Positions 10,192 through 23,500 are shown, counted from the first letter of the stretch. The stretch: DNA of 64,000 nucleotides from Limnomonas spitsbergensis (GCA_037349105.1 JAYJMM010000117.1:3844001-3908000), one strand, 5' to 3'. Made by a program: numbers and translations. Notes: a model not told the origin generated them from the sequence alone.

Positions 10192-13100
10192 TCAGTGCCT
10201 TGTCTTGGCGGCGAGTGATCTGATCCGCTGCAGCTCCTCAGCCACCACCTTCTCCCCAGCTACCTCAGACAGCCGTCCGCCGGCAACCGTCAGCGCGCCC
10301 TCAGACAGGCGACCCCACATGCCGCCCTCAGCCTCCCCTTCACACCGCAGCAGACGCAGCACTGCATCCGCCCAAGCGCCAGCAAAGGCATTTGAGTGGA
10401 CAGTGATGCAGTCGTCCCCGTCCGTGAGCCCAAGCAGCGCCGCGCCGCCGGGCGTGGTAACCATTGGCAGGCCCCAGGACAGGCCCGCTAGGGCAGCCTC
10501 TGGTGGCCACAGCACGCCCGCCACCGATAACCTGGTATCTGTCATGAGTCGAGGCGCCAACATGAGCCTGAAGTTCTCTGCCCCATACAAAGGAGGAAGC
10601 TGCGTGGATGCCATCTCGTAGTAACGCACGCCGCTGTGCCACGGGAAGCTGCGACCCCTCTCTGCTTCCTCGGCCTCCGTCGGGACGGCCTGAGCCAGCA
10701 GCATGTGCACCTGCAGCACCTCCCGCTCAGCCTCATCCAAGCGAGACCACAGCACCGGAAGAACCTGCATCAGCATCCGCTCGGTGATCCTGCTCATGTG
10801 GGCGCTGCCGCCTCCCACCACAACCACACTGAATGGGCGCGAGGAGCACAATGACCGCACAGGGGGTCTCTGCACCCGCAGCGCCTCCTCCTCCTGGAAT
10901 GCAGATGAATCAGAAGAGGCCAATGCCAGGGGGAGCTCCACGATCTTCCAGCTCAGATCCCCGCCGTGGTCATCCTTTCCCTCATTACCGCTGGATATGG
11001 CTGCTAGACGGGTGAGCAGCTCTGCCTCCAGTGCTGTTGAGGTCAGGACCACTGAGGAGGATCTGACCACGGACAGATCGCGCATCAGCTCCTGATGAGA
11101 GCAGGGGCAGGCAGGGGGAGGGGTATTCAGCGTGATTCTGATGTTCCAGTCGAGGTCAGCACTGCGATGCTGTATTTCGTTCCATACTGGACCTTGCCTC
11201 GACAAGGGGAGGGGGTTGAGGGGTAGATATTTTGAATCTCTCTGACCCAGACCATGGTGCAATCGCTCAAGTGGCAGGGAACAAGCATGGAGTGGATGTT
11301 CGGGACAGAGTCGCACGTCTTGTGAAGGGTGGGGCAGAGGTAGATCACACAGGCATTGACATGCTGCTTGCAATCATGTACCACGGCATAATCTCCCACT
11401 GGCCCATTAGCTGTACCCCCCCAGTCAGTTGATGTGGATGGTGGGGCAAAAATAGGTCAAGAGGCTGTAGCGTGCTGCCTGGACGAAGATGACACGACAT
11501 GTGCCTCACTCCAGAGAAGGTACTCCTTGTCAGGTATTGTACTGGCAGGATTAGGAAGGGTGGCTTGCCGCTGGGCCAGGGGAGAGATTCAAAACCAGAT
11601 TGTGCATGGCATGAAGACACAAGGTAAGACATGCATGATCTGCCATGGCATAAACACATGAGGAATGAGCATGTATGCCATATGAGTTTGTCCTTTCTAT
11701 CCGGGGAAAAAGAGCGGGGCAAACCTCTCATAGAACACGGATCGCATTGCAACGGCGGCCCTGGGCTCGCGGCATCCCAAGACGAGAATTCAAGTTACAG
11801 AAAACTTGAAAATAAAATGATATTTACGAGTGCGATGCTCTGCACCATACCCGGTATTTTAAAATGAATTGTGCTGATGCATCTCCATCGGTAGAGTGCC
11901 ATCCTTCCAAGCTGCACCTTCACAGTAATCATTCTGGCGACTGTACCGTATTATGAGTGCCGGTACTGTTTGTATTATTATTGAAATATCCCGGTTATTT
12001 GATTTCTCACATCGTTCACGTGATGATTGGAGGAGGCATAGCGCTCCCACAGCCTGGCCGTCACGTCTGCCGAAGAGCTGCTGGCGCCCCAGCCTGACAG
12101 CCACGGGCGGCCTGCACGCCTCCCCCGCAGGCCCAGCCAAGCCTTGACACCGGCCCGAGGGGCACTGAACTCCTCGTCAAGCATGGCGTCCATCTCCCGC
12201 CGCAGCGCAGCAGAAATCGGCAAGTCCAGGAGGATGGGCGTGTTAGGGCAGGCAGCCCTGCAAGGCATTAAGGGCAGGCATTAAGGGCAGGCAGCCGGGC
12301 CGGGCCGGGCAGGGCAGGGCAGGCAGCAGGCATTCAGGGCAGGCAGCCGGGCCGGGCAGGGCAGGGCAGGGCAGGCAGCCGGGCCGGGCCGGGCAGGGCA
12401 GGGCAGGGCAGGGAACAGGCATTAAGGGCAGTCAGCCCTGCAAGGCATTGACCAAGTCCGTTAATTGTGCCGGTTCCAGCACATGTCAGGTCGGTATGAA
12501 ATACAAAATCTTTGTCCGAAGAAGAGTTTCGAAAGAAATGCAAAAAGTCAGCTCATTTGAAAGGCCGGGCTATGTACGAGATTCTCAACGACAAAGAACT
12601 TGATAGCTTACCTCAGTGCTCTCTGCACGCCCCTCAGAACCTCCGCCCCGCTGACCACAAACAGGTTGACCCTGCACTGGACCTGTCCATTGTTATCACT
12701 GCTTGACAGCAGCTGCCAGGACTTGACTGTTGGGGCGGGGTCCAGTGCGTCCGCACCTGCCATGCGAGCCTACAACAGCAGGAAGTTACCAGGGTATCTA
12801 GGAGACTCCCTAAACCCACGCTTCAGGGCACACGACTTGCATTAGTGTGTGTCTAATTCAGCAGCAGCAACAGCAATTGCAGGCACAGCAATGGCAGCAG
12901 CAGCAGAAACAGCAGCAGCAGTAACAGCAATGGCAGCAGTAACAGCAATGGCAGCAGCAGCAGCAGTAGCAGCAGTAGCAGCAGTAGCAGCAGTAGCAGC
13001 AATATCAGGCACCGGAATGGCAGCAGCGGCAGTAACAGCAGCAGCAGCAACGCAGGTCATCAGAGATGGCCGTAGGGCCCATAGCAGGCGACAAACAGGA

Positions 13101-16100
13101 ATGCCTCGCAGGCTGCATGCAGAAACACATGCATCGCACCATCCAGGACGAGTGCCGCTCTAAGCAGAAGCAACACGATTCTTCTGATGGGGGCGGGAGA
13201 AGACCCCCACAGCGCATGCGCTTGCTGTCTGTCCCGTCACCTCGGGCGCGCTGCTTGCCTTCAGCCCGTCCCCTCTAACAAGATCCCGCTGTAGGACCGG
13301 CATCCAGTGCTTCTTTTTCGTGACTCAGCTACCTGTCAGCTATATTCCGGCCTCTTGTCGGAGGCCTTATTTCTGGCCAGCCCTGCTCCTTTGGCCACCA
13401 GTCGTAGGCCGGTCCAGGTTTGGACATATGGGGGCCTGTGGCGGCCTGCCGAAGGCGGAGTTGAAGCCGGAAAAAGAAACACTGCCCGCATCCCACCTCA
13501 ACAACATCAGCCCTGCTTGAGGCGCCCTCCAAGGGCTGCATGGTGACGTGGTAGCCCTCGCTGAGGAGGCCGCGCAGGAGCACTGAGGTGCGAGTGGAAC
13601 CGAAGGCGCCGGCAGAGCGGCTCTGAGGCACCGCACGGACCACCCATAAAGCTCGCAATGGGTACCTCTGGACAGCAGCGTCTGCAGGGACACAGGGCAG
13701 TGGGTAAATCCAGCATCTTGAATGAGTATCGACCAAGGAAATGATATTCATCATATGGACAGCGGATTCATCTTGAAAGTTCATATCTCGTAAGTATCGA
13801 ACAAGTATTGTACAGAGGTATGGAGGGATGTACAGGGGTATGGAGGGATGTACAAGGGTATGGAGGGATGTACAGGGGTATGGAGGGATGTACAGGGGTA
13901 TGGAGGGATGTACAGGGGTATGGAGGGATGTACAGAGGTATGGAGGGATGTACAGGGGTATGGAGGGATGTACAGGGGTATGGGGGGATGTACAGGGGTA
14001 TGGGGGGATGTACAGGGGTATGGAGGGATGTACAGGGGTATGGAGGGATGTACAGGGGTATGGAGGGATGTACAGGGGTAAAGAGGGATGTACAGGGGTA
14101 TGGAGGGATGTACAGGGGTAAAGAGGAATGTACAGGGGTATGGAGGGATGTACAGGGGTATGGGGGGATGTACAGGGGTAAAGAGGGATGTCAGGTGGGC
14201 CGGCAGGGATGCAGCAGAGGATATCGAGGAGAGCCCAGGGAGTTTGAAGTCGACAGTTGGGGAGCTTGCAGCCGTAGGAAAGAAGGGCGTGCGCCTATTG
14301 GTATAACATAGTTTGCACCACCATCCAAAAGCCTGTTTCAAAAGAGCCAGGCTGCAAGAACAGAACAAACAGAGGCAGCGTTTAAGTTACTCTGGCCGTG
14401 ACTCCGTCTACTGTGTCGGTGCCGCTCAGAGTGCGCTTCCTAAGCATGTCTCCCACCTCTTACACTCCACCCTCCCTCCAGAACCCCTAATCTATTCCTG
14501 CAAATCCCTCCGCCTCCCCCCTTCCCCTCCCCCTCCTCTACCCTCCCCCCCTCCGTCTCCCCCCTCCTCTAACCTTCCCCCCTCCACCTCCCTCCTCCTC
14601 TATGCTCCCCCCCCTCCGTCTCCCCCCTCTTCTATGCTCCCCTCTGCTTCCCCATACCAGCACAGTGCAGAGCCCTTATTTAACACACACACACTTCCAA
14701 GGCGCCCCTCACTCCACTATCGCATCCAATGGATGCACTAGCCTTATTTTGTCCAAGGCTAGTGCGGCCATTAGACAAAGCCCTCAAGCCTTCTTGCCTC
14801 TCACAAACCTGCCTCCCCTCACCTCCTTTCTTGCATTCCTGTCTCAAACCTTCCTTCTCTTCCCTCCTTGCTTGCTTGTCTCACATACATGCCCTCATCA
14901 TCTCCCCTTTCATACTTGCCTCTCCCAAACCTGCCCTCCTCTTGCCCCAGGCTTGCTTGTCTCTTGCCCCCTAGCCTCCTCACCTCTAACGAACCTCCTC
15001 TCCCCTTTCATGCTTGGCTCACACACACCTGTGACTGACATTGACGAGTGCATGTACGCGCCAGGCTCTGACAGCTGTGACCGCCACTTGTCTGCAAACT
15101 TTACGCGGTTCTCCCGCATCAACCTCTGTTTCATTGGAGACTCGTCCGTGCCCAATGTGCTCCCCTCCTGTGGAATGGCAAGGAGTGCACGATGGATATA
15201 TGAAGTGAATAAGGCCAAGGCAGAGAGCGCAATCGGCACGGGTTCGGGCGGATGAGTCCAATCGGCAAGGGTGGTAAGGATGGGCGCAGCCAGTTAGGAC
15301 GACAGCAGTTAGCAGGGGTCGGTGAAGATGACAGCAGTGAGCAGCTCAGTATGACAGCAGCCAGGTACTGATCCCGATCTATGTACAGTATGGCTGCAGC
15401 CGGCAGAGGTACGGGTCCGTATATATTCACTGTATTTCAGCAACCAGCCCAGGTATGGATCCGGATCTATGTACAGTGTGTCAGCAGCCAGCCCAGGTAT
15501 GGATCCGGATATACCTGTATTATCCTACGTTATGAGATGCATTCAGTCCATGGGAACTCATCGATCATGCAGGGGGACCCGCATGTTGGTCAAGACTCCC
15601 TTTTGGTCGCATGCTCCATGGGCTCGGCATGCCGAAACCACTGCATTGAAGCAACGTCCTACACACAGGGTGCGGCTGCAGCAGCAGCAGAACCAAGGAA
15701 GGCCTGATCGGACACTAGGTCATGGTCTCACTCGGGGCATACCAAAACCCCTGTACTGAAAAGCCTAATAATTGAGGCGGGGCAGGTGAGGTGTGGGTGT
15801 GTTCACACTCCAGGCCCTAACTGATGGTGCATCCTGGGGGGAAGGGGGGGGGGCCCTATCAAACCTGATGGCAGGCCCTGGAGGAGGGTCTTAATACCAC
15901 CCGATGGCAGGCCCTGAGCTCCTGAACCCACCCAATGGCAGGCCCTGAACTTCTGGACCCACCTGATGGTAGACCACTGCTGCCGGCTGGTAGAACACGA
16001 ACTTGCCGGCCTTGCGCACCGCCATGGCCAGGTCCGTGTCCTCGTAATAGCCCATCTCGTATTGGGGGTCAAACGCGCCCAGTTCAAAGTATAAGTGACG

Positions 16101-18394
16101 GAGCATGATCACACACGCGGCGGAGATGTAATCTGTGCGTCGTGCGTACAAGTACTGGGGAGTGGGGTGGGTGGAGATATAGGCTGGGTGGTGAGGGCAG
16201 GGGTGTGAGTATGTGGGGTCGGGTGACGGGATCAGGGGTGGGAGGGGAGGATATTCAAGGTGGGGTGGTGGAGGCAGGAAATAAAGGGAAATGCAGGGGT
16301 AAGGAGGGGTATAATAAGCAGCGTGCACAGTATGCAATGAAACAAAGCACCCAGGAAGTGCATGGAGCATGTTGGGCCTTAGGGCTGAAGACGACATGCG
16401 TGATGCGTAGCGAGAAACGGTAGGGTCCAGTATTGGACGTACAGCAGGCTTGGCTGTGGGGCCCCGGGTGCATGGTTGGTGCAGCTTGATAAGACGGGGT
16501 TCGGGAGCGCATCAGCTGCCAGCCTCAGCTGCAAATCAATTCAGCCTCAGGTTCATTATCTGATTAATATCATATACCCCAGGGGCTAGCGAACAGCAAA
16601 CAGAAGGCCAAGTGGAACCAATGCATGAAAGGCCTGGAGTCAGCAGCCCAAGCAACAGAGCATGCTGCACCTGAACCCTGAACTGCAGGCCGGATTGCTG
16701 CGGAATGGAGGCTGAAGAACACTTCAAATAAAGACGGAGCAGAAGCTTTACCTCATGGCTAGTGACGAAGTTGCGACCGTAGTTGGCCGCGTTGGAGTCA
16801 CTGAACACAACTCCCCCTGCTTCCGTGATCACATTTCCAACACCCAGGTACATGGGACCTGCCATGCCGACTGATGGGAGATGCTTCAACGTGTACAGCA
16901 ACGCGGCGAGCCAGCCTGGCGTGACGTACCTGATGTACATGAGGGGGAGTTGTGTGAGAGGGCCCTTCTGCAGTTTGATACACGGTTCTGAAGGCCAAGC
17001 CATTGTCCAGTTCAAGCCAGACATAATTCAAGCCAAAGACCTAGTCCAAGCCATTGTCCAGTTTAAGCCACACCTCGTTTTCAGCACTAGGCATTGGCCA
17101 TCCAGGGGGGAGCAGGGTTCCTGCCCAGCAAAAAAAAGGCTTCGTGGGTTCAAGGGGCTCTCATCTAGATATATGCGTGGCAAGAGAGAGCCATGTACGG
17201 CAAGAGCGTCACGCATACCACGGACATGACCATCCTGTGAATGGCTACGGGCACATAAGGATATCCGCGTGCATGCCACGCAATGCCTGGACAGAGCATG
17301 CGACAAGACCAGCGTTTTAAATTGAGCATTAGTTGCAGTTCAGTTACGACCCTGCCTGCTACTGAGGGGTCCGGATGCTGGCATGCTGCATGCCCTGTTG
17401 CATGAATGCATGGCAGGTCATGGTTTGGTACTCATTGGATCAGAGGCTGATGCCCCCCAGACCCCACGCATGGTAACCTGCACATTAAAGATAACGCTGA
17501 TGAGCTGCCGCCGGCCACTGCTCACATGTCCGTGTTCACGAGCACGATGTGGGAGCCCCATGCAGACAGGATGGCTTCATGGTTTGCACCTCCGAAGCCC
17601 CGCGTCTTGCTGCCCCGCTGGAACACCACGCTGCATCCAAACAGGCGGCGAAGCGCCGAAAGCGTCACGATCACCAGCCAGGGGGGCTGATCCGAGGCGT
17701 CGTCGTATACTACGAACTGGACCGACTCGGCCTCCTGCGCAGTTCGGAACAGCTCCAGCAGCGCCTTCGCAGCAAGGGCATCGTTGTTGTGCGTCGATAG
17801 GATGTAGGAGACCTGGATGACCGGGCTGGAGGCGACATCGGGGGTCGATCCGTTGAAGGGCCGCTGACCGCCTAGGGGGTGCGGACAGATCCTTTTGTCA
17901 TCTGCTGCCAGCGTCGTGAAGGGTTTGTCGGTGAGGTCGATGCGCTCCCCCGTAATGCGTGAGGTCAGGCAGGTGACTGGTCTGCAGTCGGTCTCACTAG
18001 CCTGTTTCGAGTTGCACCAGCCCAGCAGCTTGCCCTGGCGTAGCCACTGAGCAAGGTCATGGGCGGGGGTCGCGACATGCAGACGTCTTATGGCCGATTC
18101 CGGCACACCCCTTTTAAATTGATCCAAGACATCGACGCTTGCCTTCACAGGATACGTCCTCAAAGCAACTGGCGAGGCCAGAGGCACGTAAAACTCAGCT
18201 TGTTCCGACTGATGGATGGGCGCATGGCGCCGTGAGTCACGCCAAGCCAGTCGTACCAGGAGCAGCAGAGCAAGCGCTGCAATGGGTAGCGTCAGTGTTT
18301 GGGAACAGCTGTTCCAACAAGCTGCGCGTCGTCCCTTGCGCTTACTATGCAAAAGGCTACCACATCTGACGGGCGTCATCCTTTCACTATCCAT
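10192..18394 (-). CDS. Membrane-anchored GT2-GT4 double glycosyltransferase (8 exons)
   Basis: Exons 17526-18394, 16752-16929, 15963-16154, 15040-15167, 13497-13665, 12612-12769, 12020-12257 and 10192-11091 join in phase into 943 residues. A hydrophobic stretch at about 34-50 after a basic N-terminus suggests a Golgi/ER signal anchor. A GT2-like domain follows: STHNND (about 196), VVYDDASD (about 235), VNTDM (286-290, the DxD-type metal site), GYYEDTDLA with the catalytic ED at about 387-388, then AAVVYHQ. The helix RLMRENRVKFADKW is typical of GT2 ends. From about 457 a GT4-like fold begins (ALWVVRAVPQ, STRTSVLLRGLLSEGYHVT) and closes with APRLMTDTRLS, EAALAGLSWGLPMVTTPGG. GT2 makes glycosidic bonds by inversion and GT4 by retention; donor and acceptor cannot be read. 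The ATG at 18394 precedes the anchor. Middle residues 513-644 are weakly conserved, so those exon edges are less sure. Confidence 0.8.
12262..12430. repeat. GGCAGCCGGGCCGGGCAGGGCAGG minisatellite
   Basis: Mixed copies of GGGCAGGGCAGG, GGCAGCCGGGCCGGGC and AGGCATTAAGGGCAGGCAGC fill most of the glycosyltransferase intron at 12258-12611. Units are irregular, unlike the clean arrays elsewhere in the window. The array begins within a few bases of the exon 7 acceptor. Confidence 0.85.
12857..13052. repeat. CAG/AGC trinucleotide tract (intronic)
   Basis: About 195 bp of imperfect AGCAGC..GTAGCAGCAGTAGCAGC repeats lie in the glycosyltransferase intron at 12770-13496. In other frames it reads as polyalanine or polyleucine, so long open frames here on both strands are artefacts. 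The tract probably arose by replication slippage. Confidence 0.9.
13806..14190. repeat. 20-bp minisatellite, about 19 copies, in glycosyltransferase intron 4
   Basis: The plus-strand unit TACAGGGGTATGGAGGGATG repeats at exact 20-bp spacing. Variants include AGAGGT, AAGGGT, a GGGGGG block and, near the right end, GTAAAGAGG. It is inside the intron 13666-15039. Variants cluster toward the right edge (14,080-14,180), so the left and middle look more homogenised. In the gene's sense strand it is C/T-rich. Confidence 0.97.
14500..14650. repeat. Pyrimidine tract CCTCC
   Basis: A roughly 150-bp run of CCCCCTCC/CCTCCTCTA on the plus strand, G/A-rich in the sense of the host glycosyltransferase gene, lies in the same intron as the 20-bp minisatellite. 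It is low complexity with no coding evidence. Confidence 0.8.
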
Positions 18395-20518
18395 GCAGCT
18401 AGGATGCTCCCGTTCATGGGAACATCCCTACGACAGAACGACCTGACGCTAAAAACATCCGGGACCAAAACAAAAACTAATCTACCCTCCCGTCACGTAA
18501 GCGGAAGTCCCGCATGGCCGGGTATGGATGCTGCCTGTACAGCCCATGTGAGGGGCCCACCTGATACACCCCTGATACAGCCAAACCTGCAATGATGATT
18601 TTCACTTCCAACGATTTAAATTGAAATATGTCCTTTTGAAGAGAAATGAGAGAAATGCAGGAGTTCAGTTTGTCGTCCCTGGTGTTGACCTGAAGTGCCA
18701 TGCTGTCATCTATTCTTTTGGAACATACCGGTAGCTCCCCAGGAGCTTCACCCCTGCTTGTGGACGGGGTAACAAAAAACATGAATTCCATTTTGGCAGG
18801 CCTGTACCTGTAGACCTGGCTGTCTTATGATGGCAGTTTTCTTGAGATGAAGGCGTGAAGCCCTAAGCCCTTTTTCTGCAATATTTTCATCCTTGAATGT
18901 TGTTTGATATATAAGGCAGAGGGTATGAAAGGAGGGGGTATGTGCTGGGTCAACAAGAGAGTGCAACTTTGTATGCCACGGTGCGGAGATGCCACGAACT
19001 TGAAGGACACAATGTTCACATACAGGAAGTGCCACCTTTGACGCCCCTCAGAATCCTGGCCTGAACTCTGTTCCTGTCATGATGTGTCAGCCCTCCGTGC
19101 GGAACATTGCGTTACCCGTGACTTTTTTGGTGTTCCTGCAATTGAACTCTGTATGTGGGATTCTGCCATGTCAGTTGCACTTATGTTTAGAACAGTGCAT
19201 ACCCTGCTGAACGCTCGACCACGTGGGGCTGGTAGGGAACGACTGTGCTCAATTCCAGCTACCATGCACAGCCTGGGCCATGGTGCAGCCATGCCATCCT
19301 CCTATGTGAGGGGGCAGGAACATGGAACCCAGCGCTCTAGTCGGGGGAGATAGAAGATCGTGTGGCGAGTTCGATCCCTCAACCTCTGGGTATGGATGCC
19401 ACCAGCGTTACACCACTGGACCATGTCCCCCCAGCTATCATCAGTTGCACTCATGTTTGTTCTCTGTTCTCAGATGTGAGTATTTTCACTCTTCTGCCTT
19501 CTTCTTAGAAGCTGCATGGCGTTCTGCAGTCACTATTTCTTTCTTACTACATCGATATTAGAAGCTGATTATCGATTATTGAGCACACAATAGCCTGCGG
19601 AGGTGGAGGTAGGTGGTAATAGGTAGCCTGGATGGATGGATGGGGGCTGGGCAGCCCACCCGACCCATGCGCGGTGCACGAGTCATCGCTGGTTATTTCA
19701 ATGTGAGTGAGTGAAATTTTTACAGTCCAACGGGGCATCACATTTTATGCATGGGACTTGTGCCTGTAAAAACCAGTACAGGCACTAACTACGCTGGGAC
19801 AGCGAGCGAAAACCAGTGACCCCCTGGGCAAGCAACCAACACACAACCACTGAGCAGTAGCGTGGGAATGAACCCCATAGTGCAGAAGATTAGCCCCAGC
19901 CATAAAACATGATGTGGGTGCAAAATAGTTCGGTTCGACGCCTCCAAGTAAGAATGAGAAGGAGACAAGAAAGTTTAAGTGAAATTATTTGCTTCTAAGC
20001 TGCCATTGATAGGGACTTTGGAGCAAAAAAACGTCTATCAGCGAATAGAGACGCTTCCACCTCACAAGTGGCGGAACCCACACATACTACATGCATCCCG
20101 AGCTATCTTTCAGCACCCATACCACACCACAGAGTTCATAATGTTTTCACTTAGGTTGTGGGCGAATATGCATGGGTTCCATATGTTGCCGCATGGGTGC
20201 ATGCACGTATAGCGCGGCACAGCCAAATGCATGCATGCATCCAGAGCTATCATGCGGCTCAATGGGTTTCCTCATGCCACCGCACGGGTGCATGCACGGC
20301 GCGGCAAATTAAGCCATCGACATCAATTGAAGGCCACTGTCAGCACTCAGCACCCTCTCCTTCACAAAGCGCAACAAGTCACGCACTGGGCACCATTGTT
20401 CATTGGAAAGAGTGATGCGCATCCCCCCGACTACCAAAGGTGACAAAAAATATGAAGCCCTGCCGTCACCCTTGTTTTAAAACCCGAGGATGTCGCACTC
20501 GGACCGTGCACGACCGCG
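18395..20518. other. Intergenic region, repeat-bearing
   Basis: No gene is supported between the start of the glycosyltransferase gene and the stop of the nuclease-helicase gene. The region contains a tRNA-like/SINE-like patch near 19,325-19,440 and a full family B copy at 19,711-19,860. Open frames on both strands are short and lack family signals. Confidence 0.5.
19711..19860 (+). mobile_element. Dispersed repeat family B, long copy
   Basis: This copy reads GTGAAATTTTTACAGTCCAA, then GGGGCATCACATTTTATGCA, a TGCCTGTAAA..CAGTACAGGCAC block, and ends near CCCCCTGGGCAAGCAACCAA and CACACAACC. The copy at 35,800-35,940 matches along the whole length, including the end block. No coding potential is visible; it is a candidate SINE or other short element. 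Confidence 0.6.
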
Positions 20519-23500
20519 TCAGTCCCGGAGGATGTCGCCGGCCGTGTGCTTGGGTGTGGATGTGGGCCCCGTGAATGGCGGGAATAGGCTGGACAGGGTG
20601 ATGTCGCCGGCCGTGTGCTTGGGTGTGGACGGGGTAGGGGCTGTGGTCGATGCAGCCGGGGTGATGGATGATGCCCCGCGTGTGGCGCTCGTGGGTGCGG
20701 CGTACGGTACGAGCTTTACCGCGACCTTTTGCTGCTCCTGCTTCCGCTGTAGGCCCCCCGACCTCTGCCCGGACGAAGCTTTGCTATAACCATGGCTCAC
20801 CTTCCCTCCAATGACCTCGCTTGCATGGGATACGCACTGATCCATGACGTCCACAGCCTTGGCAATGGATTCCACGATTCCGGTCTCGTGCACCACCATC
20901 GACATCCGGGACATGACCTCCGCCACAGCCTCGGAAGTCTTCGCACCGCCGACCTCAGCCTTATACTCCTCCAGCTCCTCCAGCCTCTTCGCTGCTGCCA
21001 TCTGCATCGCCACTCGCGTCTCCTTCACCTCCGTGAGAGCGTCAGCAGTTGAGCAGCAGCAGTACAGCTCCAACTGGTGGGCCTGCCCTGCCACCTGGGC
21101 TTGCCACTCCCGGATGGGCCCTCTCAGCATCGTCATCTTTTGTAAACTCCTCCACAACAGCAGGTTCTCGTAGTGCTCTGTCGAAGGTGGCACGAAGTCG
21201 AGGAAGGAGGCAGAGGCCAGCACCACCAAGCAGCGCTGCAGCAGAACCAGGGGTAAGGGAGAGCATCACACCACGCCTTCTTCAATTGAAGATAAATGAA
21301 ACCGTTCAGCCAAATGGACTTGGGCCGGGTGTTGATGGCAAGTAATCAGGTAAAGGACCGATCCTTTGCCAGTGCTCTGAATGGCTGGATGGGCCTAAGG
21401 TTGCGCCCCTCGTGATGCCATTACCCCAGCAAACATGAGGGTATAGGGAGCCCGTGATTCCATACCCTGAGAATGGGCTGGGCTATCTCAAAGCCCTACT
21501 GATAACTATTAGGGTTCCACCTGTCCCTCACCACAACATGGTGGTCAACAGAGGATCTACACTTCAATCCACTCAGACCATGGCAGGGCTTAAACCTTTC
21601 CTTCTTCCCCCCCATCCTGTCCCGCCTTCTTTCTCCCTTCCTGTCCCGCCTTCCTTCTCCCTTCCTTTTCCCCTTCCTTCTTCCCCTGGTATCCTACACC
21701 CCCATAAACCCTCCCCTTCAACTTCTCCCTCCGCCCCCCCCCCCCATTCCTCCTGCCCCCACCTTGGTCCGGCTGAAGGCCACATTGGAACGGTTGGGTG
21801 TTGTGTAAAATTCAACATTCGACTTGAGTGCGGAGACATCGGACGCGGTCGCCGAGTAGATGACCACATGGGCCTGTCCGCCCTGCAAGCAGCGGGAATC
21901 CATGCCAAGACGTGTGCACCTTCTTGGATACAAAGAAAGCACCAAGGGACCAAATGAACACGTTGCACGCTGTTTGACTTCCTGACCCATCGTCGACAAA
22001 GTCACTCAGCGTCAAACAAACGGCCATTGAGCATGCCATCCGATCGACCATGGATGACACGACTGTTAGCTGCGAAGGACGAGCAAGAAACTGGAGGCTA
22101 GTAGGATGGCATCAGGTCCTGTTCTATTTGCCCCCGCCTCCCTAGCTTCCACCTCCCCCCCACACATCCTCCACACCTGCATGCAGTCCACCGTGTCCAC
22201 AACACTGACTTTCCCGCCCTCGACCATGTGCTCGCTGAGCAATGCCTTCAGGGCCCGGCGCTGGTTGCGGTGGGGAGTAATGATTGCCACGCGCTTGCAG
22301 TCGCTGACTCCCGACCCTGTTGCTGGTGCAGGCGTCACGCACTCCGGCCTCCACCAGCTGTGCTGCAAGCTGCACCTCCAAAGCGTTGACGTTCACGGAG
22401 ACTTGCTCGTTGTGTCGTACCAGGAACACACTGCCGTTGACTATGCCATCTGAGGAGAGCACCTCCCGCCACAACGCATTGGTCCAGCTACTACTGGTGC
22501 TATCGCCGCTACCACTCGGTTGGCAGGAGCGGTCCGCCGGTCCTGCCATCGATCTGCTTGGGGTAGCACCGGGCGCTGGCCCTGGCTTGCAGGTGACGGT
22601 CTCCTTTACCGAGCTGCTGAAGGTGCGCTGGGTCAGCAGAGGGACGGTGGACGCGTAGCTCCCCACACTACTGGAAGGCGACCCGCCCGACCCAGGGCTG
22701 GCGTGCTGTTCTTGTTTGCTCAGTGGCACCTCAGGTGATGAAGAGGTGACGGGGCCTGCCAAGGAGGGTTTGCTTTCGAAACGGTGGGCACACCAACTCG
22801 TGCGTGACAGCAAGGAGAGCATAGCAGGGAGATGGATGACAAAACAAGCAACATAGCAACATAGCAATATAGCAAGAAGAACATAGGCAGCAAAGAGAAC
22901 ATAGCAGGGAAGTAGATAAGGTATTAGGGCCTGCCGCCCACACAGTCAAGGTGAGGGTTTAGGGTTGAAAGTTGAAACCCTAAGCCATGTCAAAGGCAAC
23001 GTACACGTCATAACCTATATTACTGCACCGGTATGTACCGGTAGGTAACTTGTGCTTCTGGCACCACACCCTCTGACCTAAAAAGAGGGGGAAACAACAC
23101 CAACATTTTAATCTCAACCCTTCACCTAGGCTCCGCTTGCTCACTCACCCTGGGCAGGGCCCACCAGCACCACACCGTCATGGTCATACAGAGGCTGAAT
23201 CAATTTCCGCAGGACCGGCAGCAGCCTGAAGGAGGTGCACAGAGCACTGCGCTGCACGAGCTCGGGCCGGGCTGTGAGAGAGTGAAGAGGACATTAAGTA
23301 TCACTGCTAAAACTAGTGTATTTAAGTGTGGGGTTGAGGGTATAGGGGTCAGGGTCTAGGCGTAAGGTGGAAGAAGCTGGGACGGTAATTCCCCATTCAA
23401 CCTCCCGAATGTACTGAAACAATTGGGAATCAGGAGTAGCGCTAAACTATGTGGTAAACGGAGAGGCAAGATTGGGATGGGTCAGGCTACCTTAGGGTCC

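Noticed and set aside
12842..13060. Polyalanine and polyleucine frames
   Set aside because: They are a CAG/AGC microsatellite read in different frames, inside an intron.
13781..14368. 195-codon frame of IPLYIPPYPCTS repeats
   Set aside because: It is the 20-bp satellite in a glycosyltransferase intron, open in all frames.
20792..21345. Plus-strand frames over the helicase C-terminal exon
   Set aside because: The minus strand has a well-formed acceptor at 21,236, in-phase joining to motif VI and the typical YENLLLWRSL ending, so the plus-strand frames are shadows.
20000..22000. Bacterial or viral contamination as the source of the TM0106-like helicase
   Set aside because: The gene is cut by many GT-AG introns that restore conserved motifs and contains the same repeat families as its neighbours.
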